Origin: Elmis aenea
Lineage: Eukaryota; Arthropoda; Insecta; Coleoptera; Elmidae
Direction: 5' to 3'
Length of the DNA stretch: 64,000 bases
NCBI GenBank assembly: GCA_947652605.1
Contig: CANTFG010000150.1
Location: 1-64,000, forward strand
Part shown: positions 31,624 through 44,000 of the stretch, one piece after another
Layout: each line of letters begins with the position of its first letter
Numbering within the stretch: the first letter of the stretch is position 1
Made by a program: the position numbers and the translations under genes
Notes under the pieces: generated by a model
Told to the model about the DNA's origin: nothing
What the model saw: the letters and a program-made list of their open reading frames with translations, nothing else
The model's database searches: none

Positions 31624-33271
31624 ATGTTTAAGGTAACTGCAGCTTTCTTGATCGTCCTAGGAGCAGGTACGTAAAAAAATACTTTAGTTTGGCCACGTAA
31701 AAAAAAAATATAAGACGATGAATATTTATACCGAAATCCTACACAGCTCAAGTCCCAGATTGTTACGTAACCTAATTCTGGATTTGGGATTTTTACGAAG
31801 TATTGGTTTAACAGTACTGTTAAAACCATTTTGCAAAATCCAGATATTACACAAATTTCATTATCTCTTATTATATCAATTAATAAAAATCCTGCTTTTA
31901 CAGTTTCAGGCTTTGACTCTGAAGCATTAAAAAAAACACTTGCTAGGTACTGTTGAAAATTTAAACAGATCTGACTATGAGAACTGCAGGGAGCCAAGTT
32001 TTAAAAACATAACTTTGTCCCTTTACACCAGGGACAATCCTGTCACACCCATCATTTTAACGGACGACACAAATAATAAATTAAATAAAGATCGTCAAAC
32101 CAAAATCGTCATACATGGATGGCTAACAGTCCCAGAATGGTTGCTTGACATGAAGGACAATTATCTGAAGAAGGCAGAGGCAGATTATAACGTAATAAAG
32201 GTGGATTGGTCCAAATATTCTCTAGATCCCTACCCGACTTCAGTGTGTTTTCTGCCAAAAATTGCCAAATTAATGTCGCCGTTTATCGTCAAGCATTTTG
32301 ATGTGAGCAAAGTGCATTTGATTGGACATTCTTTGGGGGCGCAACTGAGCGGTCTTATTGGACAAGAGGTATACAAAGAATCCGGCAAGAAATTGAACAG
32401 GATAACAGGTTTGGACGCTGCTGGTCCGTGGTTTTCTGGTTTGACTGACGAACACAGGATCAGTCCAGATGATGCCGAATTTGTGGACGCGATCCATTCG
32501 AATGCTGGAGCTTTAGGCATAAATCATGCTTACGGACAAGTTAATTTCTACCCTAACGGTGGTAAAATGCAAATGGGATGTAAAAGTATATTATTTGTTT
32601 TAGGTAAGAATAGCTCAGAAAAAAATAGTAGCCAATAATTTATTAAAAGTATACCAGTTATAAAAATTGACAAAATTAATGCTACATTTTGTAGATTTTT
32701 TTGGCAAAATCAACTTTGAAATGTCCAGAGACATTGTTTCGCTCTGGTATCTTCATCATGTAAACAGTTGGGTCTTTGTATTTGAATGAAAATTGAGCAG
32801 TTTTCTGCGTTTCTTAAGAGTTAAAACAAACAATCTTTAAGAGCTTGCTTAGTGCAAAAGTTCACGAAAATCTCTTTTATCACGACCACAGTAGGTGGCC
32901 CACCGAAAATAATCCGCCAGGATTTTTGCCAAATTTGTTTGCTAAATTTATCTGTATATATTTAAGCTGAAACGTGCAGCCACGGTAGAAGTACCTTGTT
33001 CATGGTCGAGAGTATTAACAGCGAAAAATTCGTAGCAACGTCTTGCACTTCATATGATCACTACAAAACTTCACAATGTGATAAAAATCCAACTATTGTT
33101 ATGGGTGAAAATTGTCCTAATTCAGCCAGTTGGGACTATTATTTGTAAACGAATCCTGAAGCTCCTTACGCACAAGGATTAAAAAATTCAGCTCCATCTA
33201 CATATGGCAATCTATGGCCTATTACATTCGTGATGTGCATATATTGGTTCTTCCACCTTAATTCCCTTTAA
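31624..33271 (+). pseudogene. Insect lipase / phospholipase A1-like gene, copy A (broken)
   Basis: Three exons: 31624-31666 (signal peptide start MFKVTAAFLIVLGA, donor GTACGT), about 31747-32603 (donor GTAAGA) and 32967-33271. The protein belongs to the pancreatic-lipase-like family. The nucleophile motif GHSLGAQLSG, the Asp motif GLDAAGP and the His motif CSHGRS (exon 3) form the expected triad. Damage: a TAA early in exon 2 (ACG TAA, near 31771), a +1 shift in an A-run near 31935 relative to copy B, and GAA to TAA at 33146-33148 in exon 3. Family members hydrolyse lipids outside the cell; this copy should not make a full product. Its promoter region was displaced by the 29156-31607 insertion. 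Confidence 0.85.
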
Positions 33272-33420
33272 AATTAAATTTATACTCTTGCAAAAATAAT
33301 CAAATACTTTTCAATACCATTGATAAATTACACCAATTTTCCAATAAACTCTTTAAAATATACTCGTTCTTTTTTAAGATGATTTTCCTTACAATACTAC
33401 TGTTATGTACGTTATTTTTT

Positions 33421-33930
33421 TTATTACGCACGTCCTACGCATGACTAAGGACTTAAAGTGATATATTCATGTCAGTACAACCATGATTAACATCTCTAGC
33501 AAATTGTAACTGTTAAACGTCCTTAATAAAAACTTTATATCGATTTAAAAAAAATCAAATAATTTTGAATATTTTATTACGCACGTGCTACGCATAGTTA
33601 AAATCTGAAAATAATATGTATATGTCAGGACAGCTATGGTTCACATCTCCAGCAAGTTTCAACTCTTAAACGTCCTTAATAAAAATTTTATATCGATTAC
33701 AAAAATTTCGTTAAAGAAAAAATAAGTTTGAAAATTGTATTTCGCTAGTCCTACGCATATTTAAAATTTTTGAACCGACGGAACTATCGGCACGATCATA
33801 TCTAACATCTTCAGCCAATATAAACTTTTAAATGTCAATAATAAAAAGGAAGTATCGATTTCAAAATTTCGCTAAAAATATACGATAATTTTGAAAATTT
33901 TAATACGCACGTCCTACTCATATTTAAATT
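33421..33930 (+). repeat. ~160-bp diverged tandem repeats downstream of lipase copy A
   Basis: Four imperfect units starting with ttattacgcacgtcctacgc or a variant, at about 33421, 33574, 33737 and 33898 (spacings 153, 163, 161). Each contains a tatgtcag-type, an acatctccagcaa-type and an aacgtccttaataaaaa-type segment. The same array lies in unit B (37768-39395), where the Penelope-like element interrupts it. Short ancient satellite of unknown role. Confidence 0.75.
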
Positions 33931-34859
33931 TATATAATGTTAAATAATTCAATAAAAAGTACTTTCCAAATATTTTTATTGCTACAACACAAGGTATACT
34001 GTTGGAATATTTTCAAAACTTTTAATTACTAATGGTGTCCTTAACATTTTCAGAAAATATAAAGACAATTGCAAAACATTTGGCTATTTTACAAAATAAA
34101 ATGCAAGGCTATAATATACACTGAACTTTTTTCAAAGTTTAGAAGAGTTGTAAGAATTAATTTGGCCGTTTTTAAAGAAACTAAAGGGACTAATGCATTT
34201 TGTAAAAAGTAACTGTGAAAAATCGTTTCCAAACTGACGTATTAAAGCAATAATTACGTGTAGACCAAATTTTCACGCTTTTTACCTAATTTCTAGACGA
34301 AATTTTGTATGTCGATTTGCACTTACCACCTTTCATAAACTTGTTATTTTTAGTTAAGTATATTGCCGTGATTTTTGCAAACGTGGCGCCACCAATCGGG
34401 TTCACTTTTAATAAAGACTGGTGGCAAAATCAGCAACTAATTAAAGGTCGAATAGCGGTCAAACTTGGCCAATATTGTCAGCGATCCTCTGAAATGAAAG
34501 GGTTCAAGGTTATTCAAGGTGATTAAAAATAGCATACGAGGTCTCACCGAGAAGTTCGGTGACGTATTTGTGAATTAAAAATGACATACGTGGTCTCGCC
34601 TAGAAATCCCGAGACAATTATTAAACTTATTATTGAATTTTCTATTTTACATAAAATAGTACCAATATGTGCAAATGATATGTTTCCATTTCGAAGGCAG
34701 AGGTGCAGTCAGGTGCAGTTTAACTGCTGCAATGCAGGTGTGTACAACCTCTGTTAATTGCTGTTAATCAAAGCTGTTAATGAAACTGTGAAGGTCGATT
34801 CTTATTCAAAGACAATCATTACGATATTACGATGTAGCATATTATTAGAGACAGACTAT

Positions 34860-35209
34860 AGCTTTAAATTCGGCAATAACAGTCAGTGTCATAACAATCT
34901 GTGAATGTTTTTATTTTAGTCGCAGCAGTATGTTCTTTACGTTTAAAGGAATCCAAAACATCAGCAGACGGATCAAGCAAGATATAAATATAAATGAAGA
35001 TATTTGGATATTGAAAACGATGTATCACAAACTGGGAGTGGGCAAGGTGTCAATGAACAATATTCTATATGTGAATAAATTTATATATATATACAAGATA
35101 CCAGAAAAAAAATAAAAATCATACTGTCCCAAGTAATACTTAAGACCGGGCATCTTGGGACACATATGAATTTCAGTAGTTTGACTCATGTTTAGCCTAT
35201 AAGATCCTA
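34860..35209. other. Spacer between duplication units
   Basis: Not shared with unit B. A 61-codon frame (34930-35115) has no recognised similarity. A stretch at 35127-35160 carries tgtcccaagtaatac, a form of the terminal motif of the neighbouring pogo-like element. Confidence 0.4.
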
Positions 35210-35490
35210 CTTGGGACAGTTATTTTGTATTTTTTATAGTAATTCTAAAACTAAACGATATTTTGATTGGAAAAATTAAACTAATTTGTATTAAATAAAA
35301 AATTAAATAAGTTATTTAAGACTTGATATTAAATGTATATTTTTCCCTTGAAATTGTATCCTCCAATGCTTTTTTGAGAGTTTCATCACTAAAATTACGA
35401 TATTTTCGAGCTCCGACAGTCTTTCGGTTTTTTCCTGCCATTTTTTTATCCTCCTAGACCAGAAACATTTAAATAATATATTGTCCCAAG
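35210..35490 (-). mobile_element. Internally deleted pogo/Tigger-like element (281 bp)
   Basis: Inverted ends CTTGGGACA...TGTCCCAAG are flanked by TA (35208-35209 and 35491-35492), as expected for Tc1/mariner-pogo elements. On the minus strand an ATG at 35443 opens MAGKNRKTVGARKYRNFSDE, then TLKKALEDTISREKYTFN. This resembles the N-terminal Psq-type helix-turn-helix of pogo/Tigger transposases, in which a Y/F-S-x-E-x-L-x-x-A-L pattern is typical. The rest of the gene is deleted. A further tgtcccaagta copy outside (35127) may be a relic of another insertion. Confidence 0.65.
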
Positions 35491-35949
35491 TAGCCCGACA
35501 TTAAGCGTGCTTAGTAAAAAAGTTAAAAATAAATAAATATATATTTTTTTTAAGTTCAACTGCATCAGATCATCCGAAAGAGATGTACACTGAATCAATA
35601 TTTAAAAAGTATTGCTCAATTATTCAAAATATAACAAAAGTACAAGAGAAGTTTTAAACAGTTCTTAATTCGGCCATTTTATAATAATTAAAAAAATTTA
35701 TGTAACAACTTCCTGCTTGTAGTAATTTCATAAATACTTTTTTCTAAGCTTATGATAGTTTTAAAACTCTCCTAAGCAACTTTGATTATATCAAAAGTTG
35801 ACAGTTGTAAACAAAATTTTTAATTTGTAATGTGATTTTGTCTGGTCCCGAGTTACCCTACCGTTCCAAGTAGCCCTATTCTACCTACTTGAGATAACAA
35901 AATTACGAAGTTAAATATATTATATTCAAATAAGCCCAGTTTGTTAAAT

Positions 35950-37611
35950 ATGTTTAAGGTAACTGCAGCTTTTTTGATCGTCCTAGGAGCAGGTACGTAA
36001 AAAAATACTTTAGTTTGGCCACGTAAAAAAAAATATAAGACGATGAATATTTATACCGAAATCCTACACAAATTGACTTCAGTCCCAGATTGTTACGTCA
36101 CCTGATTCTGGATTTGGGATTTTTACGAAGTATTGGTTTAACAGTACTGTTAAAACCTTTTTGCAAAATCCAGATATAACACAAATTTCATTATCTCCTA
36201 TTATATCAATTAATAAAAATCCTGTTTTTACAGTTTCAGGCTTTGAATCTGAAGCATTGAAACAACTCTTGCTACATAATGTTGAAAATTCAAACAGATC
36301 TGACTATGTGAACTGCCGCGAGCCATGTTTTAAAAACATAACTTTGTCCCTTTACACTAGGAAGAATCCTGTCACACCCATCATTTTAACTTACGACACA
36401 ATTAATAAATTAAATAAAGATCGTCAATACAAAATCATCATACATGGATGGCTAACAGTCCCAGAATGGATGCTCGACATGAAGGACAATTATCTGAAGA
36501 AGGCAGAGGCAGATTATAACGTGATACAGGTGGATTGGTCCAAATATTCTCTAGATCCCTACCCGACTTCAGTGTGTTTTCTGCCAAAAATTGCCAAATT
36601 AATAACGCCGGTAATCGTCGAGCGTTTTGATTTGAGCAAAGTGCATTTCATTGGACATTCTTTGGGGGCGCAACTGAGCGGTCTTATTGGACACGAGATA
36701 TACAAAGAATCCGGCAAGAAATTGAACAGGATAACAGGTTTGGACGCTGCTGGTCCGTGGTTTTCTGGTTTGACTGACGAACACAGGATCAGTCCAGATG
36801 ATGCCGAATTTGTGGACGCGATCCATTCGAATGCTGGAGCTTTAGGCATAAATCATGCTTACGGGCAAGTTAATTTTTACCCTAACGGTGGTAAAATGCA
36901 AATGGGATGTGAACATTTAGGATTTGGTTTTGGTAAGAATAGCTCAGAAAAAAAATAGTAGCCAATAATTCATTAAAAGTATACAAGTTATGAAAATTGA
37001 CAAAATTAATGCTACATTTTGTAGATTTTTTTGGCAAAATCAACTTTGAAATGTCCAGAGACATTGTTTCGCTCTGGTATCTTCATCATGTAAACAGTTG
37101 GGTATTTGTATTTGAAAGAAAATTGAGCAGTTTTCTGCGTTTCTTAAGAGTTAAAACAAAGAATCTATAAGAGCTTGCTTAGTGCAAAAGTTCACGAAAA
37201 TCTCTTTTATCACGACAACAGTAGATATATGTGTATAAGGTGGCCCACCGAAAATAGTCCGCCATGATTTTTACCAAATTTGTTTGCTAAATTTATCTGT
37301 ATATATTTAAGCTGAAAAGTGCAGCCACGGTAGAAGTCCCTTGTTCATGTTGGAGAGTATTAACAGCGAAAAATTCGTAGCAACGTCTTGCACATCATAT
37401 GATCACTACAAAACTTCACAATGTGATAAAAATCCAACTATTGTTATGGGTGAAAATTGTCCTAATTCAGCGAGGGGGGGACTATTATTTGGAAACGAAT
37501 CCTGAAGGCTCCCTACGCACAAGGATTAAAAAATTCAGCTCCATCTACATATGGCAATCTATGGCCTATTACATTCGTGATGTGCATATATTGGTTCTTC
37601 CACCTTAATTC
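35950..37611 (+). pseudogene. Insect lipase / phospholipase A1-like gene, copy B (nearly intact)
   Basis: Exons 35950-35992, about 36083-36932 and 37312-37611, with consensus donors (GTACGT, GTAAGA) and matching phases (both introns phase 1). Exon 2 holds IIHGWLTVPEW, GHSLGAQLSG (Ser), GLDAAGP (Asp) and DAEFVDAIHSNAGALG; exon 3 holds CSHGRS (His) and Cys-rich FVATSCTSYDHYKTSQCDKN. Problems: the first dozen codons of exon 2 do not join exon 1 in frame without a small indel (PDCYV shifts to SPDSGFG near 36100), and exon 3 has a +1 in a G-run (about 37475) and another extra base near 37507. These may be real inactivating changes or sequence errors; copy A does not share the exon 3 changes. Catalytic residues are all present. 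Confidence 0.8.
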
Positions 37612-37904
37612 CCTTTAAAATTAAATTTATACTCTTGCAAAAATAATCAAATACTTTTTAATACCATTGATAAATTACACCAATTTTCCAATAAACTCTT
37701 TAAAATATACTCGTTCTTTTTTAAGATGATTTTCCTTACAATACTACTGTTATGTACGTTATTTTTTTTATTACGCACGTCCTACGCATGACTAAGGACT
37801 TAAAGTGATATATTCATGTCAGTACAACCATGATTAACATCTCTAGCAAATTGTAACTGTTAAACTTAATAAAACTTTATATCGATTTAAAAAAATCAAA
37901 TAAT

Positions 37905-39023
37905 ACAATCTTGGTTTCCGGGTTTGGAACCACGTCTTCTATATTTAGAAGTAGTTGACGTTTCGACCATTGTGTCTTGGTCTTTTTCAAAACGACTAAT
38001 TTGTGAGGGATGTTGCTGGGTTTATATATCCAGCTTGTGGAGGCGTGGCGTTCCGCTTGATGGATTTGTTCTGCCCTCAGTGATTTTGTGATGGCTGGTT
38101 TCCAGATGTTTGGGAGTTGTATGCCTGTGTCTCTGTTGTAGTTGTTTGGGTTCTTGATGATTTCCAAACAAAACAATCGGTGATCAACACATTAATACAT
38201 AGGGCTAAAGAGATATGCACACCAGAAAACATCAAAGAAGAACTGAACATGGTCACGAGAGCCCTGCAAGATAACGGTTACCAGCGTAAACAAATACTTC
38301 GTACCATACAAAAACATGCCACGCCAAAAGAAGGAAAAGAAAAGAAAGAATACATCGCTACGACTTACTTGCCCTACATCAGCGGAGTGACTAACAAAAT
38401 ATCAAAGCTTCTACAAAAACATAAAATCAAAACCGTTTTCAACGCTCCTTTGAAGCTCTCGAATAAATTAAGAAGAACACACGACACAGGACTACACCAC
38501 GCGGGAATATATAGCATACCTTGCTCCTGTGGAAAAGTATACATAGGACAAACTGGCAGGAGTATCCAAACGCGTCTCAAAGAACACGAAGGACAAACAA
38601 CAAGAAAACAAGTCGATAAATCAGCGGTAGCAGAACACGCCCAGGGTACAGGACACAACATCCTCTTCAGAGAAACAAAACTACTGGCCCGCGCAAACCA
38701 TTTCTGGCCAAGATTATATCGAGAATCATTGGAAATCATCAAGAACCCAAACAACTACAACAGAGACACAGGCATACAACTCCCAAACATCTGGAAACCA
38801 GTCATCACAAAATCACTGAGGCAGAACAAATCCATCAAGCGGAACGCCACGCCTCCACAAGCTGGATATATAAACCCAGCAACATCCCTCACAAATTAGT
38901 CGTTTTGAAAAAGACCAAGACACAATGGTCGAAACGTCAACTACTTCTAAATATAGAAGACGCGGTTCCAAACCCGGAAACCAAGATTGTATTATGGATA
39001 ACGGCCGCGAAAGCCTCAAGAAT
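37905..39023 (+). mobile_element. Penelope-like element, 5'-truncated, with inverted terminal segment
   Basis: Absent from unit A; flanked by a ~16-bp duplication aaaaaaatcaaataat (37889-37904 and 39024-39039). The first ~255 bp (37905-38160) is an inverted copy of the 3' end (about 38740-39000). Such inverted terminal segments are characteristic of Penelope-like elements. The forward part encodes the C-terminal GIY-YIG endonuclease region; the reverse-transcriptase domain is missing. Confidence 0.9.
38162..38899 (+). CDS. Penelope-like C-terminal fragment with GIY-YIG endonuclease
   Basis: Open for about 245 codons without a genuine start, because the 5' part (RT domain) was lost. Reads LIHRAKEICTPENIKEEL and LPYISGVTNKISKLLQKHKI, typical of the linker between RT and endonuclease. 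The GIY-YIG domain follows: GIYSIPCSCGKVYIGQTGR, the catalytic-type Arg in TRLKEH, then a His-rich block (AVAEHAQGTGHNI) and a conserved Glu (RESLEIIKN). The CxC before KVYIG is typical of the Penelope CCHH-type linker. No stops, so truncation was probably at insertion. The last ~85 codons are duplicated in inverted form at 37905-38160. Confidence 0.88.
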   Translation, partial: FQTKQSVINTLIHRAKEICTPENIKEELNMVTRALQDNGYQRKQILRTIQKHATPKEGKEKKEYIATTYLPYISGVTNKISKLLQKHKIKTVFNAPLKLSNKLRRTHDTGLHHAGIYSIPCSCGKVYIGQTGRSIQTRLKEHEGQTTRKQVDKSAVAEHAQGTGHNILFRETKLLARANHFWPRLYRESLEIIKNPNNYNRDTGIQLPNIWKPVITKSLRQNKSIKRNATPPQAGYINPATSLTN

Positions 39024-40322
39024 AAAAAAATCAAATAATTTTGAATATTTTATTACGCACGTGCTACGCATAGTTAAAATCTGAAAATAATATGTATATG
39101 TCAGGACAGCCATGGTTCACATCTCCAGCAAGTTTCAACTCTTAAACGTCCTTAATAAAAATTTTATATCGATTACAAAAATTTCGTTAAAGAAAAAATA
39201 AGTTTGAAAATTGTATTTCGCTAGTCCTACGCATATTTAAATTTTTTTGAACCGACGGAACTATCAGCACGATCATATCAAACATCTTCAGCCAATATAA
39301 ACTTTTAAATGTCAATAATAAAAAGGAAGTATCGATTTCAAAATTTCGCTAAAAATATACGATAATTTTGAAAATTTTAATACGCACGTCCTACTCATAT
39401 TTAAATTTATATAATGTTAAATAATTCAATAAAAAGTACTTTCCAAATATTTTTATTGCTACAACACAAGGTATACCGTTGGAATATTTTCAAAACTTTT
39501 AATTACTAATGGTGTCCTAAACATTTTTAGAAAATATAAAGACAATTGCAAAACATTTGGCTATTTTACAAAATAAAATGCAAGGCTATAATATACACTG
39601 AACTTTTTTCAAAGTTTAGAAGAGTTGTAAGAATTAATTTGGCCGTTTTTAAAGAAACTAAAGGGACTAATGCATTTTGTAAAAAGTAACTGTGAAAAAT
39701 CGTTTCCAAATTGACGTATAAAAGCAATAATTACATGTAGACCAAATTTTCACGCTTTTTACCTCATTTCTAGACGAAATTTTGTATGTCGATTTGCATT
39801 TACCACCTTTTATAAACTTGTTATTTTTAGTTAAGTATATTGCCGTGATTTTTGCAAACGTGGCGTACCAATCGGGTTCACTTTTAATAAAGACTGGTGG
39901 CAAAATCAGCAACTAATTAAAGGTCGAATAGTGGTCAAACTTGGCCAAAATTGTCAGCGATCCTCTGAAATGAAAGGGTTCAAGGTTATTCAAGGTGATT
40001 AAAAATAGCATACGAAGTCTCACCGAGAAATTCGGTGACGTATTTGTGAATTAAAAATGACATACAGGGTCTCGCCAAGAAATCTCCAGACAATTATTAA
40101 ACGTATTATTGAATTTTTTATTTTACATAAAATAGTACCTATATGTGCAAATGATATGTTTCCATTTCGAAGGCTGAGGTGCAGTCAGGTGCAGTTTAAC
40201 TGATGCAATCCAGGTGTGTACAACTTCTGTCAATTGCTGTTAATGAAACTGTGAAGGTCGATTCTTATTCAAAGACAATCATTACGATATTACGATGTAG
40301 CATATTATTAGAGATAGACTAT

Positions 40323-41094
40323 GACTATGAAGATCACTTTTTAACCTGTTTAGCAGAAATCCAAGCTATAATTCCTAAAAGGATAATACATTTATTAATG
40401 GTTGAAGATCGTAAGACATTTGCGTGTAATAAACTATTTAGTTGGTACATTAACACCTTGTAAATAAAATTATATTTTAGGAAAGGCTCAACAAGCGTAT
40501 ATAACACGGAAACATACTTAAAAATCATTTGAACAACAGCAAAACAATTAATATTTTTCGCTTAAACAGGAAATCAATGTGCTAAACAATAAATTGTGTT
40601 CTAACACCAAATGCAAAATTGTTAGGTAAGTCAGACCACAAATATGTAACTTTTTATTTCCTAAGTGTGGTTTTCTCGCTTCACAGATTTTAAGCATCAA
40701 ATTAATTGTTTTACAAATTGGCATGATGATTTTCAAGACTGATGATCCTGTAGACTGGGTAGAAGACACAGATGCCTAAAAATGTGCAAGTAATCATTAA
40801 ACAAGTAATATAAAGATTTATGCATTAAATAATAATGAATTTTAGGATTTACGATGGCATTTCCAATTGTTATTATACAAAAAGAGCCGGATTATGTGAA
40901 AGAAAGAGTCCAAATTAATAACAGAAGCATAATAAGCAGCATATTTATTAACCATGTGTATTTGCAAATGCATAGTGTATTAGGCCAGTCGAAAACTTAA
41001 TAAAAATCTGTCAGTAAAAATTAAAGATAATGTATTTGTGTTTCAATTATAAATTTATAAAGCAAACTGGACAAGGCCAGTATAAATCATGAAT
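40323..41094. other. Intergenic between duplication and satellite
   Basis: AT-rich. From about 40985 isolated pieces (ggccagtcgaaaacttaata, aatttataaagcaaactgg) resemble satellite monomer segments, suggesting very old monomers at the array edge. No gene recognised. Confidence 0.5.
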
Positions 41095-44000
41095 AGAAAA
41101 CTTAATTTTTGTGATAACCAGTGAGTTATTAAAAAATTGGTTTTAGATCGTTGCTGTCGAGAGACATTTAGGAGTAAAAATCCAATGGAAATTAAACAAA
41201 GCAGTATTTAGGTCTCAAATATGAATTTATAAAGTATAGGGACTCGGTCAGTTGGAAACTTAAATAGAAATGTTAATTTTTTAGGTACTGAATGAGTTAT
41301 TAAAAAATTGCTTTTGGATTGATGCTGTCGAGAGACATTTAGTAGTAAAAATCCAATGGAAATTAAACAAAGCTATATTTAGGTCTCAAATATGAATTTA
41401 TAAAGTATAGGGACTCAGTCAGTTGGAAACTTGAATAGAAATGTTAATTTTGTAGGTACTGAATGAGTTATTAAAAAATTGCTTTTGGATCGATGCTGTC
41501 GAGAGACATTTAGTAGTAAAAATCCAATGGAAAGTAAACAAAGCAGTATTTAGGTCTCAAATATGAATTTATAAAGTATAGTGGACTCGCTCGCTCAGTT
41601 GGAAACTTGAATAGAAATGTTAATTTTTTTGGTACTGAATGAGTTATTAAAAAATTGCTTTTGGATCGATGCTGTCGAGAGACATTTAGGAGTAAAAATC
41701 CAATGGAAAGTAAACAAAGCAATATTTATGTCTCAAATATGGATTTATAAAGTATAGGGACTCGGTCAGTTGGGAACTTCAATAGAAATGTTAATTTTTT
41801 AGGTACTGAATGAGTTATTAAAAAATTGCTTTTGGATTGATGCTGTCGAGAGACATTTAGTAGTAAAAATCCAATGGAAATTAAACAAAGCTATATTTAG
41901 GTCTCAAATATGAATTTATAAAGTATAGGGACTCAGTCAGTTGGAAACTTGAATAGAAATGTTAATTTTTTAGGTACTGAATGAGTTATTAAAAAATTGC
42001 TTTTGGATCGATGCTGTCGAGAGACATTTAGTAGTAAAAATCCAATGGAAAGTAAACAAAGCAGTATTTAGGTCTCAAATATGAATTTATAAAGTATAGT
42101 GGACTCGCTCGCTCAGTTGGAAACTTGAATAGAAATGTTAATTTTTTTGGTACTGAATGAGTTATTAAAAAATTGCTTTTGGATCGATGCTGTCGAGAGA
42201 CATTTAGGAGTAAAAATCCAATGGAAAGTAAACAAAGCAATATTTATGTCTCAAATATGGATTTATAAAGTATAGGGACTCGGTCAGTTGGGAACTTCAA
42301 TAGAAATGTTAATTTTTTAGGTACTGAATGAGTTATTAAAAAATTGCTTTTGGATTGATGCTGTCGAGAGACATTTAGTAGTAAAAATCCAATAGAAATT
42401 AAACAAAGCTATATTTAGGTCTCAAATATGAATTTATAAAGTATAGGGACTCAGTCAGTTGGAAACTTGAATAGAAATGTTAATTTTTTAGGTACTGAAT
42501 GAGTTATTAAAAAATTGCTTTTGGATCGATGCTGTCGAGAGACATTTAGTAGTAAAAATCCAATGGAAAGTAAACAAAGCAGTATTTAGGTCTAAAATAT
42601 GAATTTATAAAGTATAGTGGACTCGCTCGCTCAGTTGGAAACTTGAATAGAAATGTTAATTTTTTTGGTACTGAATGAGTTATTAAAAAATTGCTTTTGG
42701 ATCGATGCTGTCGAGAGACATTTAGGAGTAAAAATCCAATGGAAAGTAAACAAAGCAATATTTATGTCTCAAATATGGATTTATAAAGTATAGGGACTCG
42801 GTCAGTTGGGAACTTCAATAGAAATGTTAATTTTTTAGGTACTGAATGAGTTATTAAAAAATTGCTTTTGGATTGATGCTGTCGAGAGACATTTAGTAGT
42901 AAAAATCCAATGGAAATTAAACAAAGCTATATTTAGGTCTCAAATATGAATTTATAAAGTATAGGGACTCAGTCAGTTGGAAACTTGAATAGAAATGTTA
43001 ATTTTTTAGGTACTGAATGAGTTATTAAAAAATTGCTTTTGGATCGATGCTGTCGAGAGACATTTAGGAGTAAAAATCCAATGGAAAGTAAACAAAGCAA
43101 TATTTATGTCTCAAATATGGATTTATAAAGTATAGGGACTCGGTCAGTTGGGAACTTCAATAGAAATGTTAATTTTTTAGGTACTGAATGAGTTATTAAA
43201 AAATTGCTTTTGGATTGATGCTGTCGAGAGACATTTAGTAGTAAAAATCCAATGGAAATTAAACAAAGCTATATTTAGGTCTCAAATATGAATTTATAAA
43301 GTATAGGGACTCAGTCAGTTGGAAACTTGAATAGAAATGTTAATTTTGTAGGTACTGAATGAGTTATTAAAAAATTGCTTTTGGATCGATGCTGTCGAGA
43401 GACATTTAGTAGTAAAAATCCAATGGAAAGTAAACAAAGCAGTACTTAGGTCTCAAATATGAATTTATAAAGTATAGTGGACTCGCTCGCTCAGTTGGAA
43501 ACTTGAATAGAAATGTTAATTTTTTTGGTACTGAATGAGTTATTAAAAAATTGCTTTTGGATCGATGCTGTCGAGAGACATTTAGGAGTAAAAATCCAAT
43601 GGAAAGTAAACAAAGCAATATTTATGTCTCAAATATGGATTTATAAAGTATAGGGACTCGGTCAGTTGGGAACTTCAATAGAAATGTTAATTTTTTAGGT
43701 ACTGAATGAGTTATTAAAAAATTGCTTTTGGATTGATGCTGTCGAGAGACATTTAGTAGTAAAAATCCAATGGAAATTAAACAAAGCTATATTTAGGTCT
43801 CAAATATGAATTTATAAAGTATAGGGACTCAGTCAGTTGGAAACTTGAATAGAAATGTTAATTTTTTAGGTACTGAATGAGTTATTAAAAAATTGCTTTT
43901 GGATCGATGCTGTCGAGAGACATTTAGTAGTAAAAATCCAATGGAAAGTAAACAAAGCAGTATTTAGGTCTCAAATATGAATTTATAAAGTATAGTGGAC

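Larger units (their letters stand above)
28925..34859 (+). repeat. Segmental duplication, unit A
   Basis: From about gcttgtagtaatttcataaa (28927) to agcatattattagagacaga, this matches unit B (35711-40322) in order and orientation, covering upstream DNA, a lipase/PLA1-like gene and about 1.6 kb downstream. Unit A alone carries the insertion 29156-31607. Divergence in the exons and flank is only a few per cent by eye, so the duplication is fairly young. Confidence 0.9.
35711..40322 (+). repeat. Segmental duplication, unit B
   Basis: Direct partner of 28925-34859. It retains the uninterrupted upstream region (empty site at 35936-35943) but gained a Penelope-like element (37905-39023). Similarity ends at about 40322, where unit A and unit B diverge after attattagaga. 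Confidence 0.9.

Noticed and set aside
32230..36849. Antisense frames in both lipase copies (MPKAPAFEWIASTNS...)
   Set aside because: Mirror image of the conserved lipase exon on the other strand; the plus strand has the catalytic motifs and splice sites.
40203..40463. 86-codon frame downstream of unit B
   Set aside because: Starts inside shared duplication DNA, runs into unrelated DNA, and has no recognised similarity; unit A does not keep it.
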